64,000 nucleotides of DNA from Pardosa pseudoannulata (lineage: Eukaryota > Arthropoda > Arachnida > Araneae > Lycosidae). This document shows positions 45,467 through 55,881 of the stretch, one piece after another; the first letter of the stretch is position 1; each line of letters starts with the position of its first letter. Under the pieces are notes generated by a model, which had not been told where the DNA came from, did not search any database, and worked only from the letters and a program-made list of their open reading frames with translations. The position numbers and the translations under genes were made by a program. The stretch covers positions 95,433,895 to 95,497,894 of the forward strand of contig CM063507.1 in assembly GCA_032207245.1 (NCBI GenBank). The letters are read 5' to 3'.

Positions 45467-45682
45467 AGAAACACAGGAGAAGACGTGGCAAGTTCTTTCG
45501 ATATAAACACAGGTTTTGAAGAATGTGTACTTGTAGTTGTAGGCGATAAAGTTGGCATTGTTTCTTGTAGTTGTCTGAAACACTTGTGGTTCCAAGTTGT
45601 TAGAAATGCTCGTTCAATCATCGATATATTCAAAGAATTAATCTTTGCAATTAGGAGGTTGGCAGAAATTCATAAGCTTTAG

Positions 45683-46853
45683 TTGTGTTCAAGTTTTTTG
45701 TTGACAAGTTGTTTGTCACAGTTTGTGATTATTCGCATCAAAAATTGTAATGGTAGCTAGTGGGTCCTTCTGTAATACAAGATTATATTTCCTTTTAAAA
45801 GTTCTCATTAAATGATTTACTAAAATTAGCTATTCAATATTCTACTACTAAATAAAGTTAAATATCTTGAACTGTTGACAGCTTAAAGGAATAAATCACG
45901 ACTACTTTCAAAGTGATTAAAAAATAAAAAATACAACGTTCATATAATTCTTTAAATTATTGACAAACTTTAAAAGTTGAAAAAATAACAACAAATTAGA
46001 AATGTCTATCAGAAATCATTAATTTTTTCCCTTTAATTTACACTTCTTATTCAAAGTTTAAATAAGTTTATAAATTCAGTTTTTTTTTTTTTTAAATTGA
46101 AACTGTCTGTGCACTTTCTGAAATGTACTGTGGTGGTAAATTTTTTCCTAAAAATGAAATAGAGAAACAGAAAATTAAATTAAGTAAAATTATAAATGCA
46201 ACTTAACTAAGTCCTTTCTTGTAAAAATAGTATAGCAATAAAATTTTAAAAAATTTAAAAGAATTTTACGTTACATTTAAACTTTTTTTTTTTTTACTTT
46301 TGTAAGAATTTAAATATCAAATGTGATTGCAATTATTTTTATTTTCGATTTCATTTAAATATCACTAAATAAATTTATTCATCAGAAAATCATTCAAATT
46401 AGAAATAAATGCTAATACTGCTTAACAATTAGTATTTATTTCTAATTTGAATCCGAGCACAATCACAGAATATCGATTCAAGGTTTATTAATTTTTATTT
46501 TTATATTTTATCAACAGATGGCGCCATATTATCCCTTAAACACGTAATTTTCCTACTTGTAAAAATACAATTTTGGCACACATTCTTTAAATTATAAATG
46601 TAAATTAGTACAGAAATAAGTAATAAGATGTAATAAATGATCCATTCTTTGTATCCAATAAGTAAGAACAATGTGCAATTTAATTGACACAAAGTTACAA
46701 TAAAAAATTACATGTCCATTTAAAGTAAGATAATTTTGAGAAGGCTTGAAGGTTTAGAATTCCATATAGTATTTGTTATTGTTAAAGTCTCTGGCCTTCG
46801 TCTTCAATCCCGATTTTTCCAGGAATTATTTTTTTCTGTTTACCAATCATTTT
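45683..46853. other. AT-rich region with one long hairpin
   Basis: No element recognised except the fold-back at 46392-46452 (listed separately). Confidence 0.4.
46392..46452. repeat. Fold-back hairpin, 23-bp arms
   Basis: The arm at 46392-46414 (starts ATTCAAATTAGAAATAAAT) is the reverse complement of 46430-46452 with one mismatch, around a loop of about 15 nt. It could be a small palindromic insertion or an RNA precursor. Nothing else supports a role. Confidence 0.8.
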
Positions 46854-46857
46854 TTAA

Positions 46858-47847
46858 GGTATCTGTCTACGTTCGGAGAACTTTTATCTTTAAACGTAGA
46901 AACTAGTTCATGTTTTCACATTTTTAGATTTATTTTTCATATTATCATAGAGAATTGCACTTAAAAAATTTATTCCGGGAGAAGCTTTTATAAAATTTCT
47001 AATAAATGAAGAAAATTTAATAAAAAAAAATGGGTTTTTTTAAAAGGTCTAATTTTTTAAATAATTTAAATGATTTCAATAGTTTTTGACGCAACACATT
47101 TCTTATACACTGGACTAGTGAATACTACCTAAAATCTTCGCTTAATTTACATTTGGTAAACAATTTTGGTCCTTCAAAATCATACACATTGAATTTTTAA
47201 CAATTTTCATTACCTTTATATCTAACTATGAGTGTAACATCATTAAAAATTATCCAAATTTAAAGCCTTTAGGTCATTTACTAGTAAATACTATCAAAAG
47301 CATTCATAATAATTTTCAACACAATATTTTAAGAACTTTTTGAGAAATCACATTTCAAGTTTCACCATTTTATTAAAAATACCGTTCTGAGAAAAACGCA
47401 TTTGAAGTTTATGAAAGCAACTTTAACTATTAAAAAATTAAAATACATGTTAAAAATTCCCCACACTTTCTTGCTTCAAAACTTTCTAATTGCCAAGTTG
47501 CTAATTATTAAATGTACTAGAAAAATGTTTAAACATTTTTCTAGTATCTAATTCTATATATTTCTAAAATCTATTTTCTACTATCTAATCTTTTCTAGTT
47601 CTCTAATCTTCATGAAAATTTAAAAAGTTTTGTCCAAAAAATGCTCTTTAAAAAGGCTTTAAATTCACAACTTCCGTTTTGTTTTGACAGCTGTCACTAA
47701 TGTTTAAACAGCTGTAACTTTTCATTAAAATGCCATAGAGACAAAAGAAGAGCAGATTTGACCTAAAAGTTGAAATTTTACAGTAGAGAAATAAAAAAAA
47801 ATTATGATTTTTGGCAAAAAACGACGTTTTTAACACAGACGGATATC
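46858..47847 (-). mobile_element. TTAA MITE, copy 4, full length
   Basis: 990 bp with ends GGTATCTGTCTACGTTCGG and CACAGACGGATATC. TTAA is intact on the left (46854-46857) and mutated on the right. A short CTAGTATCTAATTCTAT... simple insertion is present near 47540-47600. Same family as 13556, 26456 and 34184. Confidence 0.85.
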
Positions 47848-48402
47848 ATAATAGTACATAAAATTATGAAGGCAATCAATGTACATTTTATACAGAATTT
47901 TCAATTTAAAAATCCCATAATTTGGGAAGTTATTAAACACATTTACTCATATTAAAAGGAGAATGTTGATAAAGCAATTTTCTTTAATATATTACTTATT
48001 ACTAGAAAGGAAATCTATGTGAAATAAATTACTTTATTATCCTCCTTTTATTTTCAAAACTATCATTGATGCAAAGAAAACTTTCCAAACGGTAAAATGA
48101 TATATATTACTTTCAGCAATAGTCTACACTTACATAATAAAAAACTGTAAATTTTTTAATTTAGATACTGTGTTACTCTTTACAAGGCTTTTTATTTTTT
48201 TTATTATTATTATGTGTTAAATAATACTGTAGCATTTAAAAAATTGTATTATTGTTTCAAATGGAGAGCAAAACAAAAGTTTCTAATTCATTTATATATT
48301 CATAATCAATTACAAACAGAGAATTTTACATTAAATTGAAACACTACAAAAAACAGTCATAAATATATAACAATTGTGACCTGGTATTAAATAACATTAA
48401 CC
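47848..48402. other. No feature seen
   Basis: AT-rich, non-coding, no recognisable repeat. Confidence 0.4.
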
Positions 48403-48406
48403 TTAA

Positions 48407-48957
48407 CCCCTTCCGGTAAAATGACGAGTCTAGCTCGTCATTCGTTTTTCATTCCATACCGCACAATGACGAGCTACACTCGTTGTGCGATTAAAGTTAC
48501 TGTTAAATATGATAATTAATTTAGTTTAAAATTTCTAGTGTACTGAATTTGGCAACACTTTTATCACTTGTGAAAATCCCAAGTCACTATTGCATATTGT
48601 TTACTTGGTACAAGTCATTGCCAAATTGATGAGTCAGAATAAAAGAAAACCTACTAAGAAATGCCGTGTGTGTTACAAGAATCCAATTAAAAGTGAGACT
48701 ACTTGGCGGTGTAAGAATTCCTTTGCACTTTGTTTTGAAAAGTACCACTAGCTCGAAGACTATTATCTGTATACCTTATTAATGTTTTGCTTTGATATTT
48801 TCTTAATTTTACTGTTTCTGATATTATTTAACACTATGTAAAAAGTGGATTTTAATTAAGAATATGTAAGAATTGTAAAATGAAACAAGTTTTTTAAATA
48901 AAAATTAAATGGTTATTTCATGCACAGTTTTTCATTATTAAATCATACCGGAAGGGG
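48407..48957 (+). mobile_element. piggyBac-like deletion derivative 2
   Basis: Perfect 12-bp inverted ends CCCCTTCCGGTA / TACCGGAAGGGG between TTAA repeats (48403-48406, 48958-48961). Just inside the left end are two hairpins, TGACGAGTCTAGCTCGTCA and GACGAGCTACACTCGTTGTGC. The 551-bp element keeps only a 40-codon piece of transposase (48629-48751). Confidence 0.88.
48629..48751 (+). pseudogene. piggyBac C-terminal Cys-rich domain remnant
   Basis: The 40-codon frame has KKCRVCYKNPIKSETTWRCK and then ALCFEKYH followed by a stop. CxxC ... WxC ... LCFExYH is the cross-brace zinc domain at the end of piggyBac transposases, which binds transposon ends. The catalytic domain is deleted and one CxxC pair is incomplete. 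Confidence 0.75.
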
Positions 48958-48961
48958 TTAA

Positions 48962-49790
48962 GGAACTTTGGAGTTATCAGTTTCCTTTCGAATGAGGTGC
49001 ATGAAAATTTAATTATTATTTTATTTGCAATAATTATTCAGGAATATGTTACTGGCTTTTACTACAATTTTAATAACACTTCAGAAGAATCGTCATTCTT
49101 ACAAGTTTAAATTTTTTTACTTCTATTGATAAAATATAACAAATAACACTTATTACAAATTTTCGTTGATTTTTTGAAATTTCAAAAATTCTCATTCATC
49201 TTTTGTTAACTTATAACTAAGTAATTATAAGAAATAACATTTATTACATTAGAAGGATAGTTTAAAACCATCTCATTATGATGAAATAAAATCCAATTTT
49301 AATGCAAAAATATATATTCATTCTTTGTTAAATGACGTAAAAATTACAATTATTTACATATTTTAATAGAGAATGTATAGAAAAATTTAGCAATATATAC
49401 AAGAGCAAATTGGCTTTATAAATTTGTTCAAATTAATACAAGTATGCCTGACATAACAGGTGAACATAACGTTGTTAAGAAAATAATCTAATATTAATTT
49501 GCATTAACCTTTAGGATCTTTTGACTCAGTTAAAGTTTGAAGTTTCCTTACCTTTGCTTTTGAATGTGATGCGTAAGAAATTGTCATTATTTAATTTGCA
49601 ATAATTTTATCAATATGTTAGCAGCTTTTTTTATAATTTTAATAACACTTCGGAAGAAAAGCTCCATCGTCATAATCATTTCAATATTTTGTCTGAGTGG
49701 CTAGACACCCCCCCCCCCAAAAAAAAAAAAAAAAAAAAAAAAAAGCGGACGTGTTTAAGTTTGTCGTGTTTTTTTTATTCTCCTTTCCTC
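48962..49790. other. AT-rich region with a C9/A26 homopolymer pair
   Basis: TTCGGAAGAA and similar phrases recur at 49083 and 49650 (AATAACACTTC(A/G)GAAGAA), hinting at a diverged tandem duplication of about 570 bp. A C9 run joined to about 26 A lies at 49709-49744. Confidence 0.35.
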
Positions 49791-50243
49791 CTATCTGTGG
49801 AGCTCATTTTTATGTTCTATGTTTGATTTTAATTGAGATTTTGCAATAGGAAGGGTAGTTTGTATTCGTCTATTAAAGTGAAGTTCAGCAGGACTTAAAC
49901 CATTTTCGAGAGGAGTAGCTCTGTAGGCCAGCAGTACTAAATAAGGGTCTTCAGAGTTTTTGAGTCGGAGCTTGATGGTTTTTACTGCTATTTCCACAAA
50001 TCCGTTACTTTGTGGGTATGGAAGTAATAAGGCAGAATCCATAAGTTCTTGAAAATTGTGTAAATTCAGAAGGATTCATTGGTTTAAATTGCGGTCCATT
50101 ATCTGTTCTCACAACGTTAGATATTCCATGTCTTGCAAATATGGATTTGCAATGATTAATAACTTCTTCAAGTCTCACTTTTTGTAATCTCGCGATCTCT
50201 GGTTATCTAGAGAAATAATCTGTAACAATGAGATACCACAGTC
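49791..50243 (-). pseudogene. Gypsy integrase core remnant
   Basis: The minus-strand frames read YLIVTDYFSR, a stop, then PEIARLQK, SIFARHGISNVVRTDNGPQF and, after a shift, YPQSNGFVEIAVKTIKLRLK, SEDPYLVLLAYRATPLENGL and SPAELHFNRRIQTTLPI. These are the D, D and E blocks of the DDE integrase core with one stop and one frameshift. The LAYRATPLENG segment is typical of arthropod Gypsy elements. Confidence 0.85.
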
Positions 50244-50601
50244 CCTGAAACCTGAATAGATACCTCGGTCTTTCAAAAGAATTTGAAAATATCTGGCTGC
50301 AAGAACACATTAGAGCTGCCATACCCAACCAACCAACCACATACCAACCCACTTATCGCCCCATAAATTCGCCAAAAAATCGCCAAACTTGACAAAAGAA
50401 ACACGGCGTCTATAATGCATTTGTAACCTAATATTTTTAAAAATGCCAATTCTCTGGATCTACTACGGACCAAGTTATGTATTGAATAGAAAGAATTTTA
50501 CTTCGAATAACCCTGAATCTTCAATTTTGGTTTTCTTATAAGTCAATTATTATAATTGTTCAACAGTAATGAGTAGTCAATAATTCAATCAGGTAATTGC
50601 T

Positions 50602-51902
50602 TACCTTTATTTTTAAAAATTAAACTAAACTCCTCGGCGCAACCTATGTCAGCTGTGCCTACCTTATTAAAGATAAAATCAATAGCTACAGACTTCATCC
50701 TAAACTCTCCATCTTTTCTGCTGAAGCCTTTGCTATCTTGAAGGCTTTAGAAGAATTGGTGAATTACAATAGTAAATATTTTATTATCTATACAGACTCC
50801 CAAAGTGTTTTAAATTCATTGCAATCAAATAATTGTAATAATCCTGTTATTTTCAAAATTCTTACTTCAATAACTAACCTTACTTCCATGGGAATCTCGC
50901 TAGTTTTTAGCTGGGTTCCCTCTCACGTCGGCATTAAAGGCAATGAACTTGTGGACATGGCTACCAAGTCTGCAAGTGACTTTCTGAACACTGGTATTCC
51001 TTACCCTGATTTGAAAAATTATATTAAAGATCTTTTGTATGATAAATGGCAGATCTCCTGAGATAAAATTCCTTCAAATAAACTGCGAGAAATTAAAACA
51101 AAGATAACTAATTGGCCCCAACTTTCTTCTAGGAGACATGACGTAATACTCACTCGTCTACGTGTGGGTCATTGCACACTCACCCATGCCCATCTCTTGC
51201 TGGGTGAAGCTCCTCGATAGTGTGCGTATTGCAAGACTCCTTATACAGTCGCACATATTTTAACGTCCTGTGTGAGATTGTTTAAAATAAATGTATATAA
51301 CATTTTTTGGTAATCCATCTCCTAATCTTAATTTAATTATTGGGGAAACTCAACATCCAAACTAGTTCCCCTTTCTCCCTCGAACTAGCTTTTATACTGA
51401 AATCTGATTTTTGATTGTTTACAATTTTCTAATATTCAAATTTTAATCATTCAATTTTTTTTGTTAATTTGTATAATAACTCAATTTTTATTGAGTTTTT
51501 TTGTTTAATTTTGTATTTTTATTGCTTCTTTAATTCGTTTTTGAACCTTTCATTTTTATCTAAATTTTGTCTTTAGTATTTTTCCTCATCTTGTTTGATG
51601 CAGTTTGTCCCTAGAGGATTTAGCGCCATTAAACTTTAATCAACCAACCAACCAACCTCGGCGCAACAGCCCCTAGGGGGCCAGGGCCTACGGTGTCAAT
51701 CTCCGTTTACGAGACCAAGGGTTCTGGAGTGCGAAGAATATGTTCCGGTTAGGTGGTCAATCTCACGCGGAACCCATTGGTCCTCAGTTCATCTACCCAC
51801 TGAAGGGATGAAAGGCTGAGTCAACCTTGCCCAGCCAGGGGATCGAACCGCGGACCTGTGACGTGGGAGCTCGAAGCGCTACACCAACGCCACTGGGCTT
51901 CA
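50602..51902 (-). mobile_element. tRNA-derived SINE (family 2), split by a LINE
   Basis: On the minus strand it begins AGCCCAGTGGCGTTGGTGTAG (A box) with CGGTTCGATCCCC (B box). It continues through a body to GGGGCTGTTGCGCCGAGG, then resumes left of the LINE (50643 downward) with AGTTTAGTTTAATTTTTAAA. Flanks ACCTTTATTTTT (about 50611) and ACCTTCATTTTTT (about 51904) are its near-perfect target repeat. The LINE at 50644-51655 inserted into its 3' end. Confidence 0.8.
50644..51655 (+). mobile_element. 5'-truncated LINE inserted in a SINE, 12-bp TSD
   Basis: The perfect repeat CCTCGGCGCAAC (50632-50643, 51656-51667) flanks it. Coding: RNase H (YVSCAYLIKDKINSY, IFSAEAFAILKALEE, IIYTDSQSVLNSL, VFSWVPSHVGIKGNELVDMA) at 50650-51060. 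After a stop comes the ORF2 C-terminal knuckle region to about 51400. Then 3' UTR, a partly decayed hairpin (51597-51628), and a (CCAA)n tail. RNase H catalytic Asp (TDSQ) and Glu (AEA) are present. Confidence 0.9.
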
Positions 51903-52290
51903 CCTTCATTTTTTATCTTTTTGAATTTGATATGCACAATCTGTAGAAATCGGAATGATGAACCCAAACAGAAGTCTATTGTCGAATGAAACTGTCTTTA
52001 ATGATGAAACACATCACGATAAATTGAAGGTACACAAAATTAATTTAGAATTAGGCTTTAAAACACATGTTTAACACTAAATATTAATGGGTTACACGGA
52101 AAAAATGAATAGAATTACGCACACACCGAATAACAAGCTAACAGCCATCTTTCCGAAACCTTGACAATAAAAACAGTTACATGGTGTTGCCATCTGTTGA
52201 AATACAAACAATCGTTAGAACAGAAACTATACAAAATAAAAATAAAACAACTGATATGAATTATTAAATAATTAAAATTAAATAGTAAGT
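51903..52290. other. No feature seen
   Basis: AT-rich, non-coding, between the SINE and the Penelope-like remnant. Confidence 0.35.
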
Positions 52291-52898
52291 CTTATGAAGA
52301 CTGAACACATGTTTACAACTATTCCAATCTGTAGTACAATTTATCATAAAGATATAAAAATCTCGTTTATCATACAAATGACAATCGAAAATATTATCAT
52401 CTACTCTCACAGCCAAATCCAAGCAATTTAAATAACCATCTGATCTAATTAAGGTTTCCTTCAGGGTAATATTTTTAGGATAAAAATTTAAAAAACAATA
52501 TCATGATTGTCTCTAAAACCTATAAAAATGTCATCAACGTATCTATAAAAATATACATTAAGTAGAAGAGAAGATTTTGTTTCAAATTAATGCAAATTAA
52601 AATCCGCTATTGCCTATGAGCAACCACCTCCCTTAGTGACACCAAAAATTTGATGATAAAATTGTGTGCTATCGTGTAAATAATTTTTAAAAGGAACGAA
52701 TTTAAGTAAAAGTTTATATTTAGTAATGGATATGAATTCCATCATATCATATCTGCCAAAATATTTCGTGGCCACATCAAGCACCACAAATGTATCAATG
52801 TTGTTGAACATATCCTCAGTGACAAAACCTTTAAAGTAAGATAAATCGGCAATATGTCTATGTTGTAAGGTACTTAAAACACCTACACCAGTATTCAT
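52290..52898 (-). pseudogene. Penelope-like reverse transcriptase remnant
   Basis: The minus-strand frame 52898-52614 reads MFNNIDTFVVLDVATKYFGR, LLLKFVPFKNYL and FYHQIFGVTKGGG. After a stop, frames near 52550-52330 read FYRYVDDIFIGF (the catalytic YVDD), NITLKETLIRSDGYLNCLDL and FDCHLYDKRDF. The order 'LDV..., Q..G...GG, Y.YVDD' with a following 'FLDL.V......Y.K' is Penelope-like, and not LINE or Gypsy. No GIY-YIG endonuclease was found. Confidence 0.6.
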
Positions 52899-53246
52899 TC
52901 TTCAAAGGGGGGGGAAACAGTAAAATATACTCTATAGAATTAAAAGTAAATGCCTTATATTTAAACTAAAACATAATCATATACATTATTTATAGATTAA
53001 TATATGGCTTAATATATGATAGCACATACTTTATTTGGTTTTGATGTTCATCAATATTTTTAAGATGGTATTCCTTGATCAAAATGTTATAAGACCCACG
53101 TAACAATCATGAATATTAAGTCTGTTTACCTCCAGGCATTCACAGGGAAGCAGGGCGGGGCAGGCTGAACGTCGGTGCTGGCGTAAAGGTCTTCACTTTA
53201 TCGGATGCGGGATTGGACATGTATTGCTGGCCTGGTACTCTGGCTT

Positions 53247-54135
53247 GCTCACAGGATCTGGATGCACTCGTCCACTCTGACTTCCCAGCGTAGAATCACG
53301 TCTCCATACATGACACTAAATAAGAATGTACCTTTTTGGAGTTATTTATGAGTTCCTAACGGACAGTGCCCAATTTGAAGGGGTAAGGTTTTCCCATGTT
53401 TGAAGTTTTAAGGCTGGGTAAAGGAGACCAATCATATTTATACAACTTTCCCGATTCGACGAAAAGAAGTAAGAAGGGATAGAGATGAAAATAATATAAA
53501 ATAAGAAAGGTCTAGAGGGAAGGGGTGTTCGACAGTCGAGTCGAGGAGAAAAGTCCGACGGTCAGAGGTCAGAAGTCGAGGAGAGAAGTTCGACTGTTAG
53601 AGTTCGGAGGTCGAGAGTTCGACGTCAAGTGTCCAGGACTCGAGGACAGAGTACGGGGATCAAAGGAGTTGGGCCCAAAAAAGACCTCGACATCTCGCAA
53701 CGACCAGCAGTTTCCAGCTCATCCTCTTTTCAGAATCACCCCCAAGTTATTTAAAAGACCTTAGACCAGCAGTGAAACTGGAGTCAACGTTGTCGTCCCA
53801 TCAATTGAGATAACACGCAAAGTATCTATGTCATTTCACAAGAGTGTTCGACTGGAGTACCGCTTTGGCACACCATATAGACCCACAAATGTACTGATTT
53901 TAAATATTTGAAATTGAGATTAGTACTCTCTTTAATATATATAGACTATATGTGTTTCTAAATTTTCTACTTATGTGTTTGTTTTTAAATGTTTTTCTTT
54001 GGTTTTGGGCATCATTTATTTTTACGGTTTCATCAAAAATTTTTTAAAATTGTGTTGTTTTTTTGGATTTCTCGTCTTGTTTGGCGCAGTTTGTCCCTTG
54101 AGGAATTAGCGCCACTAAATTTCAAACAACCAACC
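53247..54135 (+). mobile_element. Non-autonomous LINE-derived element, 10-bp TSD
   Basis: The perfect repeat ACTCTGGCTT (53237-53246, 54136-54145) frames 889 bp. It ends exactly like the LINEs: hairpin TGGCGC/GCGCCA (54082-54114), ATTTCAAACAACCAACC tail. But it has no ORF2 C-terminus. Instead it has a GC-rich body with iterated GTCGAGGAG/GTTCGA motifs (53535-53650), like a LINE 5' UTR joined to the 3' UTR. Near-identical copy at 59259-60114. Confidence 0.75.
54082..54114 (+). promoter_or_regulatory. LINE 3'-terminal hairpin (54.1 kb)
   Basis: TGGCGC pairs with GCGCCA, with inner TCCC/GAGGA pairing, at the end of the LINE-derived element. The duplicate is at 60061-60093. Confidence 0.7.
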
Positions 54136-54721
54136 ACTCTGGCTTCCGATCTCGATTCCTTTTCCAACTCTTTTTTCACAACTTTACACCTCAGTTCAAC
54201 TCCCTTTTTTTCTCTTTTCTAGTCACTTCTCAGTGAAATTTTCCCGCATCTGCATCCCCTTCGGGTATGCAGGTGGGCTCATTAAATGGCCCCTTTGCCT
54301 AGCCCCTGTCCTTATATCTCATGGATGCATCCCTGCCTGGGCTACAGCGTTACACATGTGCCACTCCATCAGCTATAATTCCTCCGTAGGGGGTCCCCAT
54401 TAAAACTCGAAGTCCACAGCTGTGTGTGCACGTGTTGACCATCGTAGGAAAGTCCATCAGTACACTCTAATTTTATCAATAAACTCTGATAACTATGAAG
54501 TAGACTGTAATTTTTACTTTATTCACACATCTTCAAAGAAAACTAATAAACTTCTTGACACTTGGCGTAACATACCGCCCGGCGTTGATATGCAATTTCA
54601 ATAAAACCGAGTTAAAGAAATACACAATGCAAAATAAGATATGTTATACAAGAAAATTATAGACAAGATAAAGTAAACAATGAAAAACTCAATACAAGTA
54701 ACTTATATTTTTACATACACA

Positions 54722-54889
54722 ACTTTCACTTTTCAATTGGCAACACTGCTATTTTGGATATTGGTCTCTTATAGATACCATTCTGAGTTTTTATGCTGAC
54801 GACTCGAACTTTACTGTCCTTTCCAGCAAATGTGTTTGTGCTTCCCCCTAAAAGCCATCTACAAGTAGGAAGATTGTCCTCTTTAACAA
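54722..54889 (-). pseudogene. BEL/Pao pol C-terminus, left copy, cut by the LINE
   Basis: Last 56 codons of pol (RWLLGGSTNTFAGKDSKVRV ... NGIYKRPISKIAVLPIEK), identical to part of 60945-60742. At 54890 the long LINE begins, so the upstream codons are missing here. Confidence 0.8.
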
Positions 54890-54909
54890 TATTTTTAACA
54901 TATCTGAGG

Positions 54910-55670
54910 AGGAAATTTTAGACGGCCTAAAAGAGCAACATGTTTGTGGTGTTCGCCGTATCACAATTCGTCGAGATGGGAAGCTGCTTTCCACCAAGCA
55001 CCTCATCTTGACATTTAACTCTCCATCTTTGCCTTCTCATATAACTGCGGGTTATCTCAGATGTCCTGTACGCCCTTACATCCCCAATCCATTGCGCTGC
55101 TATCAATGCCAACGTTTTGGACATTCCAAAACGTCGTGTCGTGGATCAATTACCTGCCCACGTTGCGCAGAAGTTGGCCACGATGGCATTGACTGCAAAT
55201 CTAACTTTAAATGTATTAATTGCAAAGGGAGTCATCCTGCATATTCGCGACCTTGCCCAAAATGGAATCAAGAAAAAGAAATTCAGGCCATCAAAATAAA
55301 AGACAAAATTTCCTATCCAGAAGCTAAAAAAACGTGTCACTGAGTGCACTCGCAGACCTGGAGTAACTTATGCTGCAGCTGTAAAAGAATGCAGATCAAT
55401 TAGCACTCAAACTGAGAATAAGACACCTGTCACCAATAGTCCTAAATCTTCGCGTTCTAATCCTTCTAATTCCGAAAATAAACCACTACAAGTTCAAAAT
55501 ATTTTTGTCCAGAAACCTCTCAATGAGCGCCTCCCTAAAAACATGTTACAACCTAAGAGCCAAATATCTAAAGTATCAAAATCTAAAAGTACTAGTGTTC
55601 CCTCTAAACAGAAACTATCTAAGGCTAAATTATCAACTACAAAACTTAGAGAAAGACTAAAAAAACAATA
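54910..55670 (+). pseudogene. LINE ORF1 (gag-like, three zinc knuckles)
   Basis: The frame begins ISEEEILDGLKEQHVCGVRR without a start codon. It contains an RRM-like strand (LSTKHLILTFNSPSLPSHI) and then knuckles at 55100-55260: CYQCQRFGHSKTSC, CPRCAEVGHDGIDC and CINCKGSHPAYSRPC. A frameshift at an A7 run (about 55331) breaks it, after which a Ser/Lys-rich tail runs to the stop at 55670. These proteins coat LINE RNA. Confidence 0.85.
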
Positions 55671-55881
55671 GTTTTAGTGCTTTAGATGATTCCGACGAAT
55701 TATCTAAAAATTCTTCAAAATGCAAATTATCCAGAAAAGACTTTTTAAAATGCTGAAGATGACTCCTTAAAAGTGTACCTGACATCTGAAGAAGAAATGG
55801 TAACAGAAAACTCGGACTCTGAGGGCATGTGGGTTAATCCCCCTGCCTGATTTCCAATCCTTTTCTCCTCTGCCTTTTAAT

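Larger units (their letters stand above)
44463..45625 (-). pseudogene. Gypsy integrase C-terminus, split by a LINE
   Basis: The minus-strand frames flank the LINE at 44762-45466. Before it is LSPTTTSTHSSKPVFISKEL and ATSSPVFLR; after it CNAFKKHW..., then TGPHLVLSETFKNCRLLIGN and ERVENLDRLNPFY. The '(V/I)F.R.(D/N)A.KK...GP..V......LLI...E..V..DRL.P' order is the Gypsy integrase C-terminal SH3-like region. It fits the pol tail and LTR downstream (43945-43221), so these are parts of one element. Confidence 0.7.
52905..54352 (-). mobile_element. BEL/Pao LTR copy, hosting a LINE-derived insert
   Basis: Segments at 52905-53246 and 54146-54352 align in order with 40120-41251 (CAGTATTCATTCT; CCCACGTAACAATCATG; TTTACCTCC; CGTCGGTGCTGGCGTAAAGG; then GAAATTTTCCCGCATCTGCA and TAGCCCAGGCAGGG). 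Read on the minus strand the LTR starts TGTAACGCTGTAGCCC at 54352, just after the pol end and 3' non-coding region. Confidence 0.5.

Noticed and set aside
53525..53764. 79-codon Arg-rich frame, also at 59537-59890
   Set aside because: It is carried by the iterated GTCGAGG motif block of a repeat; the frame differs between the two copies because of a 32-bp indel.
54422..54604. 60-codon frame repeated at 60438-60620
   Set aside because: Antisense to the BEL 3' non-coding region; repeated only because the segment is duplicated.
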